64,000 bases of DNA from Candidatus Thiodiazotropha sp. (ex Myrtea sp. 'scaly one' KF741663) (GCA_025655555.1 JAHXIQ010000003.1:1-64000); one strand, 5' to 3'; counted from the first letter of the stretch, positions 16,918 to 26,087 are shown. Notes: generated by a model not told the origin, from the letters alone. Made by a program: numbers and translations.

Positions 16918-17400
16918 ATGCCATCATTCGATATCGTCTCAGAAGTGGATATCCAGGAGGTTAGGAACGCGGTAGATCAAGCCAATCGTGAAGTTGGCAC
17001 CCGTTTCGATTTCAAAGGTGTGGATGCCAGTTTCGATTTAAAGGAAAGTGAGATCACATTACGCGCAGAACAGGAGTTTCAACTGAGCCAGATGATGGAT
17101 ATTCTACGCCAGAAACTGGTCAAACGGAGTGTCGACATCACCTGCATGGATATTGGTGAGCCGGAAACCAGCCTCAATGCCGCCCGCCAGTCAGTGGTCA
17201 TCAAACAGGGTATCGAGAGTGATCTGGCAAAGAAAATGGTAAAAGACCTCAAAGCCAGCAAACTCAAAGTGCAGGCACAGATTCAGGGTCAACAGGTCAG
17301 AGTGACAGGGAAAAAACGGGATGATCTTCAGCAGGTCATCAGTCAAATGCGGGAGACCGACTACGGCCTGCCGTTGCAATATCAAAACTTTCGGGATTAA
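16918..17400 (+). CDS. yajQ: YajQ family cyclic-di-GMP/nucleotide-binding protein
   Basis: 160 aa. Starts [20 protein letters not shown], the family hallmark, after [27 protein letters not shown] and [21 protein letters not shown] complete the two-domain YajQ fold. Homologues bind c-di-GMP. Confidence 0.95.
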   Translation: MPSFDIVSEVDIQEVRNAVDQANREVGTRFDFKGVDASFDLKESEITLRAEQEFQLSQMMDILRQKLVKRSVDITCMDIGEPETSLNAARQSVVIKQGIESDLAKKMVKDLKASKLKVQAQIQGQQVRVTGKKRDDLQQVISQMRETDYGLPLQYQNFRD

Positions 17401-17403
17401 CGG

Positions 17404-18162
17404 ATGAAACAGTCAAACAAGAAGGCCGTCATCGGGTTGTACGGCTTGGCAGCGGTCTTTTTACTTGTGCTCACAAGCGTGACCATAGCGGCCCCCACCC
17501 AGCAGAGTGCCGACATCGAAAAAGTGCGCCAGGGCATGAGCAAGTTACTTTCCGGTCGTCAGGTCGATTCGATAACGCCTTCTCCTATTTCCGGACTCTA
17601 TGAAGTCCTGGTCGGTCCTCAACTCTATTATGTCTCTGCCGACGGCAAATACCTTTTCAGTGGCAAACTCTTCGATATCAACTCGCGCGAAGATCTGACA
17701 ACGCCTAAGGTGGCAATGGTCAAAGCTGATGCCATAGAGCAAATGGGTGAGGAAAATATGGTGATTTTCTCCCCCAAGGAATATGAACATACGGTAACCG
17801 TCTTTACTGATATTGATTGTGGCTATTGCCGAAAACTGCATGACGAGATAGATCAATATAACGACCTGGGTATACGTGTTCGTTATCTGATGTTCCCGAG
17901 GGCCGGTGTCGGCAGCCCTGCCTATCAAAAGGCGGTGAATGTGTTCTGCGCCGATGACAAAAATGATGCCATGACTCGTGCCAAAGCCGGTAAGGATGTG
18001 GAAGAGAGGCAGTGTGAGAATTCCGTCGCAGAGCAATATGCCCTGGGGCAGAAAGTCGGCGTGACCGGTACACCGGCAATCTTTCTGACGGACGGTGAGC
18101 TGGTGCCCGGTTATGTGCCCGCTGCCAAGATGCAGGCGATCCTCAAGGAGAGATCGCGCTGA
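17404..18162 (+). CDS. DsbC-like periplasmic thiol:disulfide interchange protein
   Basis: 252 aa. N-terminal hydrophobic signal (GLYGLAAVFLLVLTSVTIAA), a dimerisation region to about 115, then a thioredoxin fold with CGYCRKLH active site and cis-Pro in VGVTGTPAIF. It likely isomerises disulfides in the periplasm. Only 3 bp after yajQ. Two further cysteines occur in NVFCADD and RQCEN as in DsbC. Confidence 0.92.
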   Translation: MKQSNKKAVIGLYGLAAVFLLVLTSVTIAAPTQQSADIEKVRQGMSKLLSGRQVDSITPSPISGLYEVLVGPQLYYVSADGKYLFSGKLFDINSREDLTTPKVAMVKADAIEQMGEENMVIFSPKEYEHTVTVFTDIDCGYCRKLHDEIDQYNDLGIRVRYLMFPRAGVGSPAYQKAVNVFCADDKNDAMTRAKAGKDVEERQCENSVAEQYALGQKVGVTGTPAIFLTDGELVPGYVPAAKMQAILKERSR

Positions 18163-18245
18163 AATTTACCGCACAAACCACTTCTGAATTTGAACAGGCG
18201 CTAGATCAAGGTCAGTCATGATTTCCATCGATACAGGAACCGCAC

Positions 18246-19004
18246 TTGATCATTGATGTTGCCATGCGAACCGACAAGGGTGTTGTACGGGAGCATAATG
18301 AGGATGCGATAGGTGGTGATCCCTCCGAGGGGCTGATTATTCTGGCCGACGGCATGGGTGGGGCCAATGCCGGTGAAGTGGCGAGCAACCTGGCAGTAGA
18401 TCTGCTGGTCAGCCAACTGGTTTGTGATGGGGAAGAGGATGAAGATAAAGCCCCGCTGGGCGGCAGTGATCTGCTGGATGCCTTGAGAAGCGTCAATCAG
18501 GCCATACATGAACTCTCCTGGCAGGCGACAGAGTATCAGGGCATGGGAACCACCGTTGTGGTGGGGCTCTTCCAAAATGCATCACTGACCTATGCGCATG
18601 TTGGTGATTCACGTCTCTATCGTTGGCGTGACAGTGTGCTGGAATTATTGACTGCAGACCATACCCTGATTCAGGAGATGGTTAACTTTGGGGACTTCGC
18701 AACACTGGAAGAAGCACGGCTTGCCGGTGTGCCGCCAAATGTACTTACTCGCGCCTTTGGTGCCGAGGCTGAGGTCTCGGTAGACCTTGCAGAGACCGAT
18801 GTTCTGCCTGATGACCTCTTTCTTTTCTGCTCCGACGGATTGACCAGCATGCTGTCCGATCAGCAGATCCAGGGTATTCTGGAAAAACCGCAAACGGACT
18901 TGATGGAACTCAATGATGAGTTGATAGAAATGGCAAATGGGATGGGTGGGCTTGATAATATTTCAGTTATACTTGCCCGTGTGAACAACAGTAATAATGA
19001 ATAG
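18246..19004 (+). CDS. PP2C-family serine/threonine phosphatase
   Basis: 252 aa; TTG start at 18246 (an ATG at 18264 would cut the first strand). PPM motifs: VREHNEDAIGGDP, LADGMGGANAGEVAS, GMGTTVVVGL, HVGDSRLYRW, CSDGLTSML and GLDNISVILAR, with the metal-binding Asp residues present. It overlaps a FHA-domain gene by 8 bp, so it probably opposes a Ser/Thr kinase in phosphorylation signalling. No kinase lies nearby. Confidence 0.93.
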   Translation: MIIDVAMRTDKGVVREHNEDAIGGDPSEGLIILADGMGGANAGEVASNLAVDLLVSQLVCDGEEDEDKAPLGGSDLLDALRSVNQAIHELSWQATEYQGMGTTVVVGLFQNASLTYAHVGDSRLYRWRDSVLELLTADHTLIQEMVNFGDFATLEEARLAGVPPNVLTRAFGAEAEVSVDLAETDVLPDDLFLFCSDGLTSMLSDQQIQGILEKPQTDLMELNDELIEMANGMGGLDNISVILARVNNSNNE

Positions 19005-19740
19005 CGGGTTGGGTAGCAGTCGTACTATGGAAAAACTCATCGTACTTACCGATGATGGACCTGCGGAAGAATTTCCGCTCACAGATCAGCGCATCTCGAT
19101 CGGGCGTGACGAGACGAATACCATCTGTCTGGGCGATAAGTCAGTCAGTCGCCATCATGCCAGTCTGCAAAGGGTCTTTCGGGGCTTTTCGTTGGAAGAC
19201 GAAGGAAGCACCAACGGCACCAGAGTCAATACCAAAGCGATCACGAAGCAGTTTCTCAATCATGGGGATTTGATTGAGATTGGTAAGTATCATCTACGCT
19301 ATCTCGCTGCAGAACAGATGCAAGAGATCGATGACCCGGATCGTACGGTGGTGCTACGGCCTGTGCATCAGTCTGAACTGCAGCCGAAGAAAACCAGTCA
19401 GATGAAGTCGGCATCCACTCCGAACCCTACTCCCACTCCCACTCCCACTCCCACTCCCACAATCCAGGAAAAGAAACAGAACACAGAGGCAAAAGTACGC
19501 TTTCTCTCAGGAACGCAACAGGGAGAGGAGAAGATAGTAGACCGTGCTTTTTTCAGTGTTGGGCAACCAGGTGGAGATCTGGTCCTGATCAACCGCCGCC
19601 ATACTGGCTATTTTCTGCTTAAAGTGGGTGGGGAAAACAATCCGATGATCAATGGCAATCCCATCAAGGCCGGTGGTGTGGAGTTGCAGAGTGGTGATCG
19701 CATCGAGTTGGGCGAACTCTCTTTAGAGTTCGTGAAGTAA
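18997..19740 (+). CDS. Protein with two FHA domains and a Pro-Thr linker
   Basis: 247 aa; ATG at 18997 or 19027. FHA 1 at about 30-95 (ISIGRDETNTICLGDKSVSR, HH, GSTNGTRVN) keeps the phosphothreonine-binding Arg, Ser, His and Asn. A linker of Pro-Thr repeats follows, then a second, more divergent FHA-like domain from about 165 to the end (VGQPGGDLVLINRRHTGYF, INGNPI). It probably docks phosphorylated partners of the adjacent phosphatase. Confidence 0.9.
   Translation: MNSGLGSSRTMEKLIVLTDDGPAEEFPLTDQRISIGRDETNTICLGDKSVSRHHASLQRVFRGFSLEDEGSTNGTRVNTKAITKQFLNHGDLIEIGKYHLRYLAAEQMQEIDDPDRTVVLRPVHQSELQPKKTSQMKSASTPNPTPTPTPTPTPTIQEKKQNTEAKVRFLSGTQQGEEKIVDRAFFSVGQPGGDLVLINRRHTGYFLLKVGGENNPMINGNPIKAGGVELQSGDRIELGELSLEFVK
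19431..19460 (+). repeat. Hexanucleotide tandem repeat (TCCCAC x5)
   Basis: Five exact copies of TCCCAC encode alternating Pro and Thr in the linker of the FHA protein. Because the unit is six bases, slippage would change linker length without breaking the frame. Confidence 0.9.
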
Positions 19741-19847
19741 GGTCCAAGTCTACTTTCAAGAAACAGATTCGGCACAGCTTTGTCCTGTTACATCAAACCA
19801 ATGTGCTTGTACAACTGTGAATCAGCTGGGTTAGTTCATCGTTTGAA

Positions 19848-20306
19848 TCAGTAACTTTGCTGCATCGACAGGAGATAGGCTCTGGCCGATCTTTTATAAC
19901 GACGACCAAGCAGGGAGGTGAGCCGCATGCAGGCGGCGAAGTCGGTGGTCTCCTCCAGTGGGCCATACATCATCACACCCTCGAGCAGATCTTTTCCATC
20001 CCAATCGGGGTTGATCAATCGATTCAGTAGCTGCTGCTGATCTGTCTGCAGGTTTAGAAACTCAAAACCGCACCCCTCAGGCCCGACCCGTGATACACGA
20101 GCCGGCAGTCGCATGGATTCGTTCGAACCCGGCCGCTTTACCAACAGTTCATATTCATCGTATTTCTTCAGGTTAGTCAGGGACGAAACGAAGAACCCCG
20201 CATGGCTGATGTTGTTGACGATTCGGGTTTGAACCGTTGATCCCGCTTTGTTGGTCAGCGTGACCTGGAACGACGTTTTTGTTCTTGGATGTTTTCTAGC
20301 GTTCAT
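19848..20306 (-). CDS. PilZ-domain protein
   Basis: 152 aa. The c-di-GMP binding pattern is present: RKHPR near the start (the R-x3-R motif) and NNISHAGFF (the D/N-x-S-x-x-G motif), then a beta-barrel to about residue 100. A short C-terminal extension follows. Predicted c-di-GMP effector; partner unknown. Confidence 0.85.
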   Translation of the reverse strand: MNARKHPRTKTSFQVTLTNKAGSTVQTRIVNNISHAGFFVSSLTNLKKYDEYELLVKRPGSNESMRLPARVSRVGPEGCGFEFLNLQTDQQQLLNRLINPDWDGKDLLEGVMMYGPLEETTDFAACMRLTSLLGRRYKRSARAYLLSMQQSY

Positions 20307-20466
20307 GTGTGAAAATTCCGTAATAGAATTGTCACAAAGAATCTAGGCCTACAGCGATGTGATTGATATCGGGGTGATTACTGAGAAGCCAACGGGTATC
20401 CCATAGTTTTTTGCAGGAAATGGGTCAAGGATGACCAAAATGGGCCATCCTTCACGGTCATCTTAA

Positions 20467-20676
20467 TCAATCCTTAAGGCGGAAACCGATATCGATGGTC
20501 ACCTGCCAGTGGGCCACTTGTCCATTGTCGATATGTCCCCGTGTCTCCACCACCTCGAACCAATTCATGTTCTCGATGGTCTCTCCCGCACGGGCGATAG
20601 CATTGCGGATGGCGTCGTCGGTACTGGTGTTGGACGAACCTACCAGCTGGATCTTTTTGTAAACGTGGTCGCTCAT
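20467..20676 (-). CDS. Dodecin family flavin-binding protein
   Basis: 69 aa, exact family size. [23 protein letters not shown] and [14 protein letters not shown] with [12 protein letters not shown] are the dodecin core, including the Trp that stacks on the flavin. Predicted dodecameric flavin store. Confidence 0.95.
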   Translation of the reverse strand: MSDHVYKKIQLVGSSNTSTDDAIRNAIARAGETIENMNWFEVVETRGHIDNGQVAHWQVTIDIGFRLKD

Positions 20677-20721
20677 AGCGGTCTCCTTGATCTTTGGTGT
20701 ATCAATAGATTTGTGAATGAT

Positions 20722-23304
20722 TTATTCAGACGTCTTTAGCTGCTGTTTCAACTTATAGAGTTGATCCAGTGCTTCACGGGGGGTTAGCTCGTCGGGTTCA
20801 ATCTCTTGCAATAGGGATTCGACAGCGGAAAGTTCAGGCTCGCAGGGTTTGAGATCGAACAAAGGCATCTGCGTTTGTTGCTGATCCGCATGTTGCTGGG
20901 CACTGAGCTCCAGCTCGCGCAGCCGCTGCTTGGCTCTGACGATCACCGGCTTGGGTACGCCGGCAAGCGTCGCTACCTGCAGTCCGTAGCTCTGATTGGC
21001 CGGTCCTGATCTCACCGCATGGAGAAAGACGATGGAGTCACCGTGCTCCACTGCGTCCAGATGCAGGTTTTCAATGCCCGCATACTCCTCCGGCAGGGTG
21101 GTGAGTTCAAAGTAGTGGGTGGCAAATAGAGTAAAAGCGCGGATGTCGGTGGCCAATTCCACGGCGCATGACCAGGCAAGCGAAAGCCCGTCGAAGGTGG
21201 ATGTCCCACGGCCGATCTCGTCCATCAGCACCAGACTCTGCTCGGTGGCGTTGTGCAGGATGTTAGCAGTCTCTTCCATCTCAACCATGAAGGTGGAGCG
21301 TCCTCCCGCGAGATCATCCGAAGCACCGATACGAGAGAAGATTCTGTCGATAGGTCCTAAGCGTACAGCCGCAGCGGGTGCGAAGCTGCCCGCATAGGCG
21401 AGCAGGGTGATGATGGCGATCTGACGCATGAAGGTCGATTTACCACCCATGTTGGGGCCGGTGATGATCAGCATGCGTTGTTGATCGTCGAAGGTGACGC
21501 TGTTGGCGACAAAGGGTTCACGGCTGACCTGCTCCACCACCGGATGGCGGCCGTCGGTGATCTGTAGTCCCGCCTCTTTGACCAGTTCAGGGCGCACCAG
21601 GTTGAGGTTGAGGGCGCGCTCCGCCAGGTTGCAGAGTACATCCAGTGTTGCCAGCCCATTGGCACACTGCTGCAAGATCGGGAGTGAGTCGCAGAGGCGA
21701 TCCAGTAACGCTTCATAGAGCCGTTTTTCTCGAGCCAGGGCCCGCTCCCTGGCACTCAGTACCTGGTCCTCAAACTTCTTCAGCTCCGGTGTGATGAAGC
21801 GCTCCGCTCCCTTCAGAGTCTGGCGCCGGATATAGTCATCCGGTGCTTTGTCAGACTGGCTGCGGCTGATCTCAATGTAGTAGCCGTGGACCCGGTTGTA
21901 GCTGACTTTCAGATTGGCTATGCCGGTACGCTCCCGCTCTCGGCTCTCCAGATCGATGAGAAACTGGTCGGCGTTCTGTGACAATCCGCGCAGCTCGTCC
22001 AGCTCGGCATCGTAACCTTCGGCGATCACACCGCCGTCCCGGATCAGCATGGGTGGCTGGGGAATAACGGCCTGCACGAGCAGTCCATGAAGCTTGGGGT
22101 GTTCGCCGATTTCCAGTGTGAGAGATTGAACCAGGGGGCTGTCGACCTGTGTCAAAAGGGGCTGTAGTGACGGCAGGTAGCCGAGGGTATCACGCAGGGT
22201 GGCGAGATCACGCGGTCGTGCGCTCTTCAAGGCGACCCGGGCGAGGATACGCTCGATATCGCCGATTCCCTGGAGAATCTCCTGCAGGCTGAGATAGCCG
22301 TGGTTCTGCAACAGCTCCTCGATGGCTGCGTGGCGCTCGGCCACGGGTTCGCGCTCACGCAGGGGCTGGCTGATCCAGCGGCGCAGCATGCGGCTGCCCA
22401 TGGCGGTGGAGGTGTTGTCCATAATACCCGCCAGGGTGTGTTGGGGCTGGTCGGAGAGGGAGTGCACCAACTCCAGATTCCGCCGGGTGGCCGCATCGAT
22501 GATGATGCTCTCATCATGTCGTTCTACCCGCAGCCCGCGAATATGGGGCAGGGCGGCAAACTGGGTCTCCTCCACATACTGCAGCAGGCAACCGGCGGCA
22601 CCGATGGCCAGAGGTTGATCCTGGCAGCCGAAACCACCCAGATCGCGAGTACCGAATTGCTTTGTCAGCAGTCTCTCGGCGCTCTCCTGGTCGAAATGCC
22701 AGGCAGGACGGCGTGCAATACCGGCTCGCAGGGAGAACAGCTCCGGCAGATTCGAGTCCTCATCCAGCAGCAGCTCCGCCGGGGACAATCGTTCCAACTC
22801 ACCACGTAGGGAGGCCTGATCGGTGGGCTGTTGAATGGTGAAGCGGCCACTGGCCATGTCGAGGGACGCCAGGCCATATCCGTCAGGGGTTTCATTTACG
22901 GCCACCAGCAGATTCTCCCGCCGCTCATCCAGCAGCGCTTCATCGGTCAGTGTGCCTGGGGTGACAATGCGCACCACCTTACGTTCAACCGGCCCCTTGC
23001 TGGTGGCCGGGTCGCCGATCTGCTCGCAGATGGCCACCGACTCACCCAACCTGACCAGGCGGGCCAGATAGCCCTCTGCTGCATGGTAGGGGACACCCGC
23101 CATAGGAATCGGCTTGCCCGCCGACTGGCCGCGTTTGGTGAGTGTGATATCCAGCAGTCGTGCCGCCTTTTCCGCATCACCGAAGAATAACTCGTAGAAA
23201 TCCCCCATGCGGTAGAAGACCAGCATGTGAGCATAGTCTTCCTTGATGCGCAGATACTGCTGCATCATAGGGGTGTGTTGAGTTGCCTTAGCGGCTTTAG
23301 ACAT
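20722..23304 (-). CDS. mutS: DNA mismatch repair protein MutS
   Basis: 860 aa, normal length. Mismatch-reading motif [10 protein letters not shown] near the N-terminus (Phe and Glu that contact the mispair), the connector and lever domains, then the ATPase: Walker [15 protein letters not shown] at about 615 and Walker [17 protein letters not shown]. The C-terminal helix-turn-helix and beta-clamp-like tail (QMPLFDL) are present. Confidence 0.98.
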   Translation of the reverse strand: MSKAAKATQHTPMMQQYLRIKEDYAHMLVFYRMGDFYELFFGDAEKAARLLDITLTKRGQSAGKPIPMAGVPYHAAEGYLARLVRLGESVAICEQIGDPATSKGPVERKVVRIVTPGTLTDEALLDERRENLLVAVNETPDGYGLASLDMASGRFTIQQPTDQASLRGELERLSPAELLLDEDSNLPELFSLRAGIARRPAWHFDQESAERLLTKQFGTRDLGGFGCQDQPLAIGAAGCLLQYVEETQFAALPHIRGLRVERHDESIIIDAATRRNLELVHSLSDQPQHTLAGIMDNTSTAMGSRMLRRWISQPLREREPVAERHAAIEELLQNHGYLSLQEILQGIGDIERILARVALKSARPRDLATLRDTLGYLPSLQPLLTQVDSPLVQSLTLEIGEHPKLHGLLVQAVIPQPPMLIRDGGVIAEGYDAELDELRGLSQNADQFLIDLESRERERTGIANLKVSYNRVHGYYIEISRSQSDKAPDDYIRRQTLKGAERFITPELKKFEDQVLSARERALAREKRLYEALLDRLCDSLPILQQCANGLATLDVLCNLAERALNLNLVRPELVKEAGLQITDGRHPVVEQVSREPFVANSVTFDDQQRMLIITGPNMGGKSTFMRQIAIITLLAYAGSFAPAAAVRLGPIDRIFSRIGASDDLAGGRSTFMVEMEETANILHNATEQSLVLMDEIGRGTSTFDGLSLAWSCAVELATDIRAFTLFATHYFELTTLPEEYAGIENLHLDAVEHGDSIVFLHAVRSGPANQSYGLQVATLAGVPKPVIVRAKQRLRELELSAQQHADQQQTQMPLFDLKPCEPELSAVESLLQEIEPDELTPREALDQLYKLKQQLKTSE

Positions 23305-23318
23305 CGATCTGATCTGAC

Positions 23319-23600
23319 TTATTCGAAGGTGTAGTGCTTTTCGACGTCTTTAAGGATCTCCCAGGTGCACTTCATGCCTGCCGGGAAGGTCACCAGATCG
23401 CCGCGGCCGAACTCCTGGGGTTCGCCTCCCTCGGGGGTGACTATGACCTTGCCGCGCAGAAAGTAGCAGATCTCGGTCTGATCATATTTCCAATCAAACT
23501 TCGAGACCTCCTTCTCCCAGATCGGCCAGTCGTAGACCCCCTGGATCTCGAGTTTCATGGAGGAGGGACGGTGTTCGCAGAGTATTTTTAATTCAGTCAT
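23319..23600 (-). CDS. Cupin-domain protein
   Basis: 93 aa from the ATG at 23600 (an upstream in-frame ATG at 23660 adds 20 non-conserved residues). The single cupin barrel ([21 protein letters not shown], then [14 protein letters not shown]) matches DUF861/EutQ-like cupins. Substrate unknown. 14 bp from mutS on the same strand. Confidence 0.85.
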   Translation of the reverse strand: MTELKILCEHRPSSMKLEIQGVYDWPIWEKEVSKFDWKYDQTEICYFLRGKVIVTPEGGEPQEFGRGDLVTFPAGMKCTWEILKDVEKHYTFE

Positions 23601-23755
23601 GGCCAATTCTTGGTAATTTCTGGCGGGTGGTTCTGCCTCCAGCGGGAGGCGGTCTTTCAAGTAGGGGGAGAGTTTACCCTGAAAGCGGAAACAGGTTAAC
23701 GACAGGATTCAAAAATGAACCGGATGGGATGGAAGTACAACTGAACTCACACTGG

Positions 23756-25078
23756 TCAATCTGTCCATGGGATACTTTTCCATAAGGATCTCAAGCGTTT
23801 GCCCCTTGCGGGATTCAACCACTCGGTATAGGCGATTCTGCCTGCCAGGTGCGCCTTGAAGTCTGTCACTCCTTGCCGATTTTGGCTTTCCGGACCCAGT
23901 CGCGCACAGTTGTAGAGTATGGCCTTCAGCTGGTCGAACTCAGCCCGGGGCAGGTTGGGTTTTTCGTTCACCACCATGCCTACCAATCGTTGAGATTGTG
24001 CCTTTGTGTTCACCCGGGTTTTTCGATGATTGATTTCAAAACCCTCTTCTATGGCTATGGCGCCTATCAGATGCTGTAGGAAGGGCGCCATACGCATCAT
24101 GCTGGCAGGACCTGAAAAGGCGAGGTCGTCCGCATATCTTGTGTAATCGAGTCCAAAATGATTGGCCACGCCCTGTAGGCGACAGTCGAACCGCCAGGCA
24201 CACAGGTTGGCGATAGCCGGTGAGGTCGGTGCACCTTGAGGCAGATGTTTGCCTGCCAGACGTTTCCTCAAGTCCCACGGCAGTTTTTGATAGGGCTCAC
24301 CCGCCAGCGATGCCGAGGTCACATGCGTACAGAGTCCCTGAAGCAGACGTGCAACCCGCCGTGGATAGCCGATGCGTTGAAACATTGCGCCGATTCGTGG
24401 AGTGGGTACCGAATGAAAGAAGTCCTTCAAATCCATATGCAGAACGACATCCTTGCCGCTATGTTGTGATACGTAAGTCAGACTGGAGCGTCCCCGTGTA
24501 AAACCGTGAACAGACTGATGCGGTGGCACCCGGTTCAATATCTCCTTAAGTATTTGTCGCTGGATCGACTTCATTCGAGTCTTTGGGATTTCGATCAGTC
24601 TCGGCGGCCCCGACTGCTTCGAAATCCACCGATAGGAGTAGTGATGCAGCTTGGGTTCAGTTATGCGACGCTGCCTTTGTTCTGTATCCGCAAACCAAGC
24701 CAACTCGTTATTGGATAATCCCAACCACAGTCGCAGGTCTTTCCAGGTAGACAGTTGTGGCAAGGGGAGGGTGAGCATGTCGTCCGGCAGCGGACCCATG
24801 ACAGGGGGATCCAGCAATATGACTGGATCCTGATTACCATTTTGTTTCTCGTAAAAAAGTCGCAGCAGATCTTCGTTCTGAAGAAAACGGATGAGATGAG
24901 GCTTTGAGGGAGCTATTCCTTTATCGAAGTGAAAAACCAGACGGGCAGCCAATTGCCCGGGATCGGGTGGGCCATCGTTAAGTGATCTTGCCAAGCGATC
25001 CGTCAAGGCAGTCTTATCCCAACCGCCGTCAATGATCGAAATGGCAAGTCGTCGCACAAAATTTGTGAAACCGGACAA
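23756..25078 (-). CDS. Retron-type reverse transcriptase
   Basis: 440 aa. The polymerase core starts near residue 145: PPRLIEIPKTRMKSIQRQIL, HMDLKDFFHSV (catalytic Asp216), LPQGAPTSPAIANL (280-292), YTRYADDLAFSG (YADD 315-318), then a C-terminal thumb with RLVGMVVNEKPNLPR in place of the usual V-T-G block. About 140 residues precede the core, longer than most retron RTs and like the extended myxobacterial enzymes (Mx162, Mx65). TTG start at 25078 after AGGGGA. An msr-msd RNA lies 57 bp upstream on the same strand. The neighbours downstream are core genes, so no separate effector is visible. Confidence 0.93.
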   Translation of the reverse strand: MSGFTNFVRRLAISIIDGGWDKTALTDRLARSLNDGPPDPGQLAARLVFHFDKGIAPSKPHLIRFLQNEDLLRLFYEKQNGNQDPVILLDPPVMGPLPDDMLTLPLPQLSTWKDLRLWLGLSNNELAWFADTEQRQRRITEPKLHHYSYRWISKQSGPPRLIEIPKTRMKSIQRQILKEILNRVPPHQSVHGFTRGRSSLTYVSQHSGKDVVLHMDLKDFFHSVPTPRIGAMFQRIGYPRRVARLLQGLCTHVTSASLAGEPYQKLPWDLRKRLAGKHLPQGAPTSPAIANLCAWRFDCRLQGVANHFGLDYTRYADDLAFSGPASMMRMAPFLQHLIGAIAIEEGFEINHRKTRVNTKAQSQRLVGMVVNEKPNLPRAEFDQLKAILYNCARLGPESQNRQGVTDFKAHLAGRIAYTEWLNPARGKRLRSLWKSIPWTD

Positions 25079-25135
25079 TCCATTTCCCCTTTTAGTCGAC
25101 GGCAGAGTAAACGTTTCAGAATATTATATTCAGTG

Positions 25136-25303
25136 TGCGACCGGCCTCCGACCCTTCTCGTATGGCCGGTACCGTACTGCGCGAGGCGCAGCCAGGTACC
25201 GGCGGTGGAAATGCCGCGTAAAGATGCTTCCCCGGGGTAGCCCCGGAGAGTTCGACGACGTGGATAAACGCATGTCGAAGAACTGCTCGGAGTGCCGGTC
25301 GCA
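25136..25303 (-). ncRNA. Retron msr-msd RNA
   Basis: Read on the minus strand from 25303 to 25136. The ends TGCGACCGGC...CTCCGA (a1, 25303-25287) and TCGGAGGCCGGTCGCA (a2, 25151-25136) pair over 16 bp with a single bulged A. Directly after a1 comes AGC (25287-25285), the expected branching-guanosine motif, with G at 25286. Then follow an imperfect hairpin (25284-25249), a GC hairpin CCGGGG/CCCCGG with a 3-nt loop (25246-25232), and a long msd hairpin: GCCGGTACC/GGTACCGGC (25203-25195 with 25173-25165) plus CTGCGC/GCGCAG inside. This is the full architecture of a retron template. Confidence 0.88.
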
Positions 25304-25308
25304 ATGAC

Positions 25309-25337
25309 ATGTTGAAAATATCTAACACTAAAGTCAA
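25309..25337 (-). promoter_or_regulatory. Candidate retron promoter
   Basis: On the minus strand TTGACT (25337-25332) is followed after 17 bases by CAACAT (25314-25309). The -10 is weak, but the spacing is ideal and places the start at about 25303, exactly at the first base of a1. Confidence 0.5.
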
Positions 25338-25466
25338 CTCATACCGTCACTGCCGGGTTTTGTTAAAAACTTTTCTGAGAACTCGTGCTTGCAAAGTAAA
25401 AAAGCTAAAGAAATAATTTTAATAACAACTTGCATTCGTGAGTATCTCAACTATATTCATTTTCTC

Positions 25467-25494
25467 TTGACATGTGACGATGCAGTTTTATAAT
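25467..25494 (+). promoter_or_regulatory. Consensus sigma70 promoter
   Basis: TTGACA (25467-25472), a 16-bp spacer and TATAAT (25489-25494): both hexamers are perfect. Transcription should start near 25501 and drive the leader, the tRNA-like array and possibly the slipin gene. Divergent from the retron. Confidence 0.85.
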
Positions 25495-25500
25495 TCGCCA

Positions 25501-25761
25501 CCCACTGACAAACGGTTAAAAAGCGTCATGCAAATAGGCAGAACACAAACTGAACAGATCTCGACACATCGCAATGTAAGCGGTGTGTGTGTGCGTGATT
25601 TGTTTTTTGAAAATGTGCGGATATTGCTTATCCGTGCAGGGGCAGATGCGCCCTCTAAATTTGATATGACCTAGTCTTCTTCCTTATTTCGGTTGGAAGA
25701 CTGAGTCCGGTCTTCCAGCCAAGAAAAAACCCTGGCTGGTTTCGACCGCCAGGGTTTTTTT
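25501..25761 (+). ncRNA. Structured leader or small RNA before the tRNA-like array
   Basis: About 260 nt between a perfect promoter and a strong terminator, without a convincing ORF. Hairpins: GTGCGGATA/TATCCGTGC around 25615-25637; a small GC stem at 25637-25655; GGTTGGAAGAC (25691-25701) with GTCTTCCAGCC (25710-25720). AGTCTTC (25673-25679) can instead pair with GAAGACT (25696-25702), so two mutually exclusive folds exist just before the terminator. It could be an independent RNA or an attenuator for the downstream array. Confidence 0.55.
25724..25761 (+). terminator. Strong intrinsic terminator with UUCG loop
   Basis: CCCTGGC (25730-25736) pairs with GCCAGGG (25748-25754); inside, GGT-TTCG-ACC forms a UUCG tetraloop. 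The stem is flanked by A6 and T7, so it could work both ways. It ends 17 bp before the first tRNA. Confidence 0.88.
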
Positions 25762-25777
25762 ATGCCCTTAAAAAAAT

Positions 25778-25853
25778 GGATTGTTAGCTTAACCGGCAAA
25801 GCATCCGGCTCTTAATCGGAAGGATATTGGTTCGATGCCAATACAATCCACCA
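25778..25853 (+). tRNA. tRNA-Lys (anticodon CTT), non-canonical
   Basis: Acceptor GGATTGT/ACAATCC, D arm GCT/AGC, anticodon stem TCCGG/TCGGA with loop CTCTTAA (anticodon CTT), T stem ATTGG/CCAAT with loop TTCGATG, and an encoded CCA (25851-25853). All four stems form, with one G-U pair. The loop TTCGATG and the D loop are unusual, so it may be a specialised or decoy tRNA. Confidence 0.75.
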
Positions 25854-25860
25854 AGCCGTT

Positions 25861-25939
25861 GCGCCGCTACCCCAATATGGCAGAGGGGCCTGTTTCAGAA
25901 ACAGGTGAGGTCCGGGTTCAAATCCCGGGTGGCGTACCA
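25861..25939 (+). tRNA. tRNA with Leu anticodon CAG but short variable loop
   Basis: Acceptor GCGCCGC pairs with GTGGCGT through two G-U pairs; D stem CCCC/GGGG; anticodon stem CCTGT/ACAGG with loop TTCAGAA (anticodon CAG, Leu); T stem CCGGG/CCCGG; encoded ACCA. A bacterial tRNA-Leu should have a long variable arm, but only six bases (TGAGGT) lie between anticodon and T stems, and position 26 seems missing. A tRNA-like or degenerate molecule is likely. Confidence 0.7.
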
Positions 25940-26087
25940 AAAATGAACTTGTGTATGAAAACGTAGGTTCTACAGCGTTGGAAAACTTGTCCATGTTTAG
26001 CGGCCCAGGTTCTGAATGCCTGGCCTGCGCACTCAGGCTACGAAAGGATTGCAAAGTGTGTACGAAACATAGACGGGTGCCAACACC
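25940..26087 (+). other. Spacer with possible degenerate tRNA-like hairpins
   Basis: No complete cloverleaf can be drawn. GGCCCAGG (26002-26009) with CCTGGCC (26019-26025) forms a hairpin around TTCTGAATG, resembling a mutated anticodon or T arm. GGTGCCAACACC (26076-26087) is a small hairpin immediately before the Ile-type tRNA. Confidence 0.35.

Noticed and set aside
18159-18221. Twenty-codon frame (KFTAQTTSEFEQALDQGQS) after the DsbC-like gene
   Set aside because: Starts only with CTG and has no further support; could be a gene remnant but not demonstrable.
25474-25674. 66-aa open frame after the retron
   Set aside because: Its start codon lies inside the spacer of a perfect sigma70 promoter, it has no ribosome site and no recognisable features; the region is better read as a structured RNA leader.
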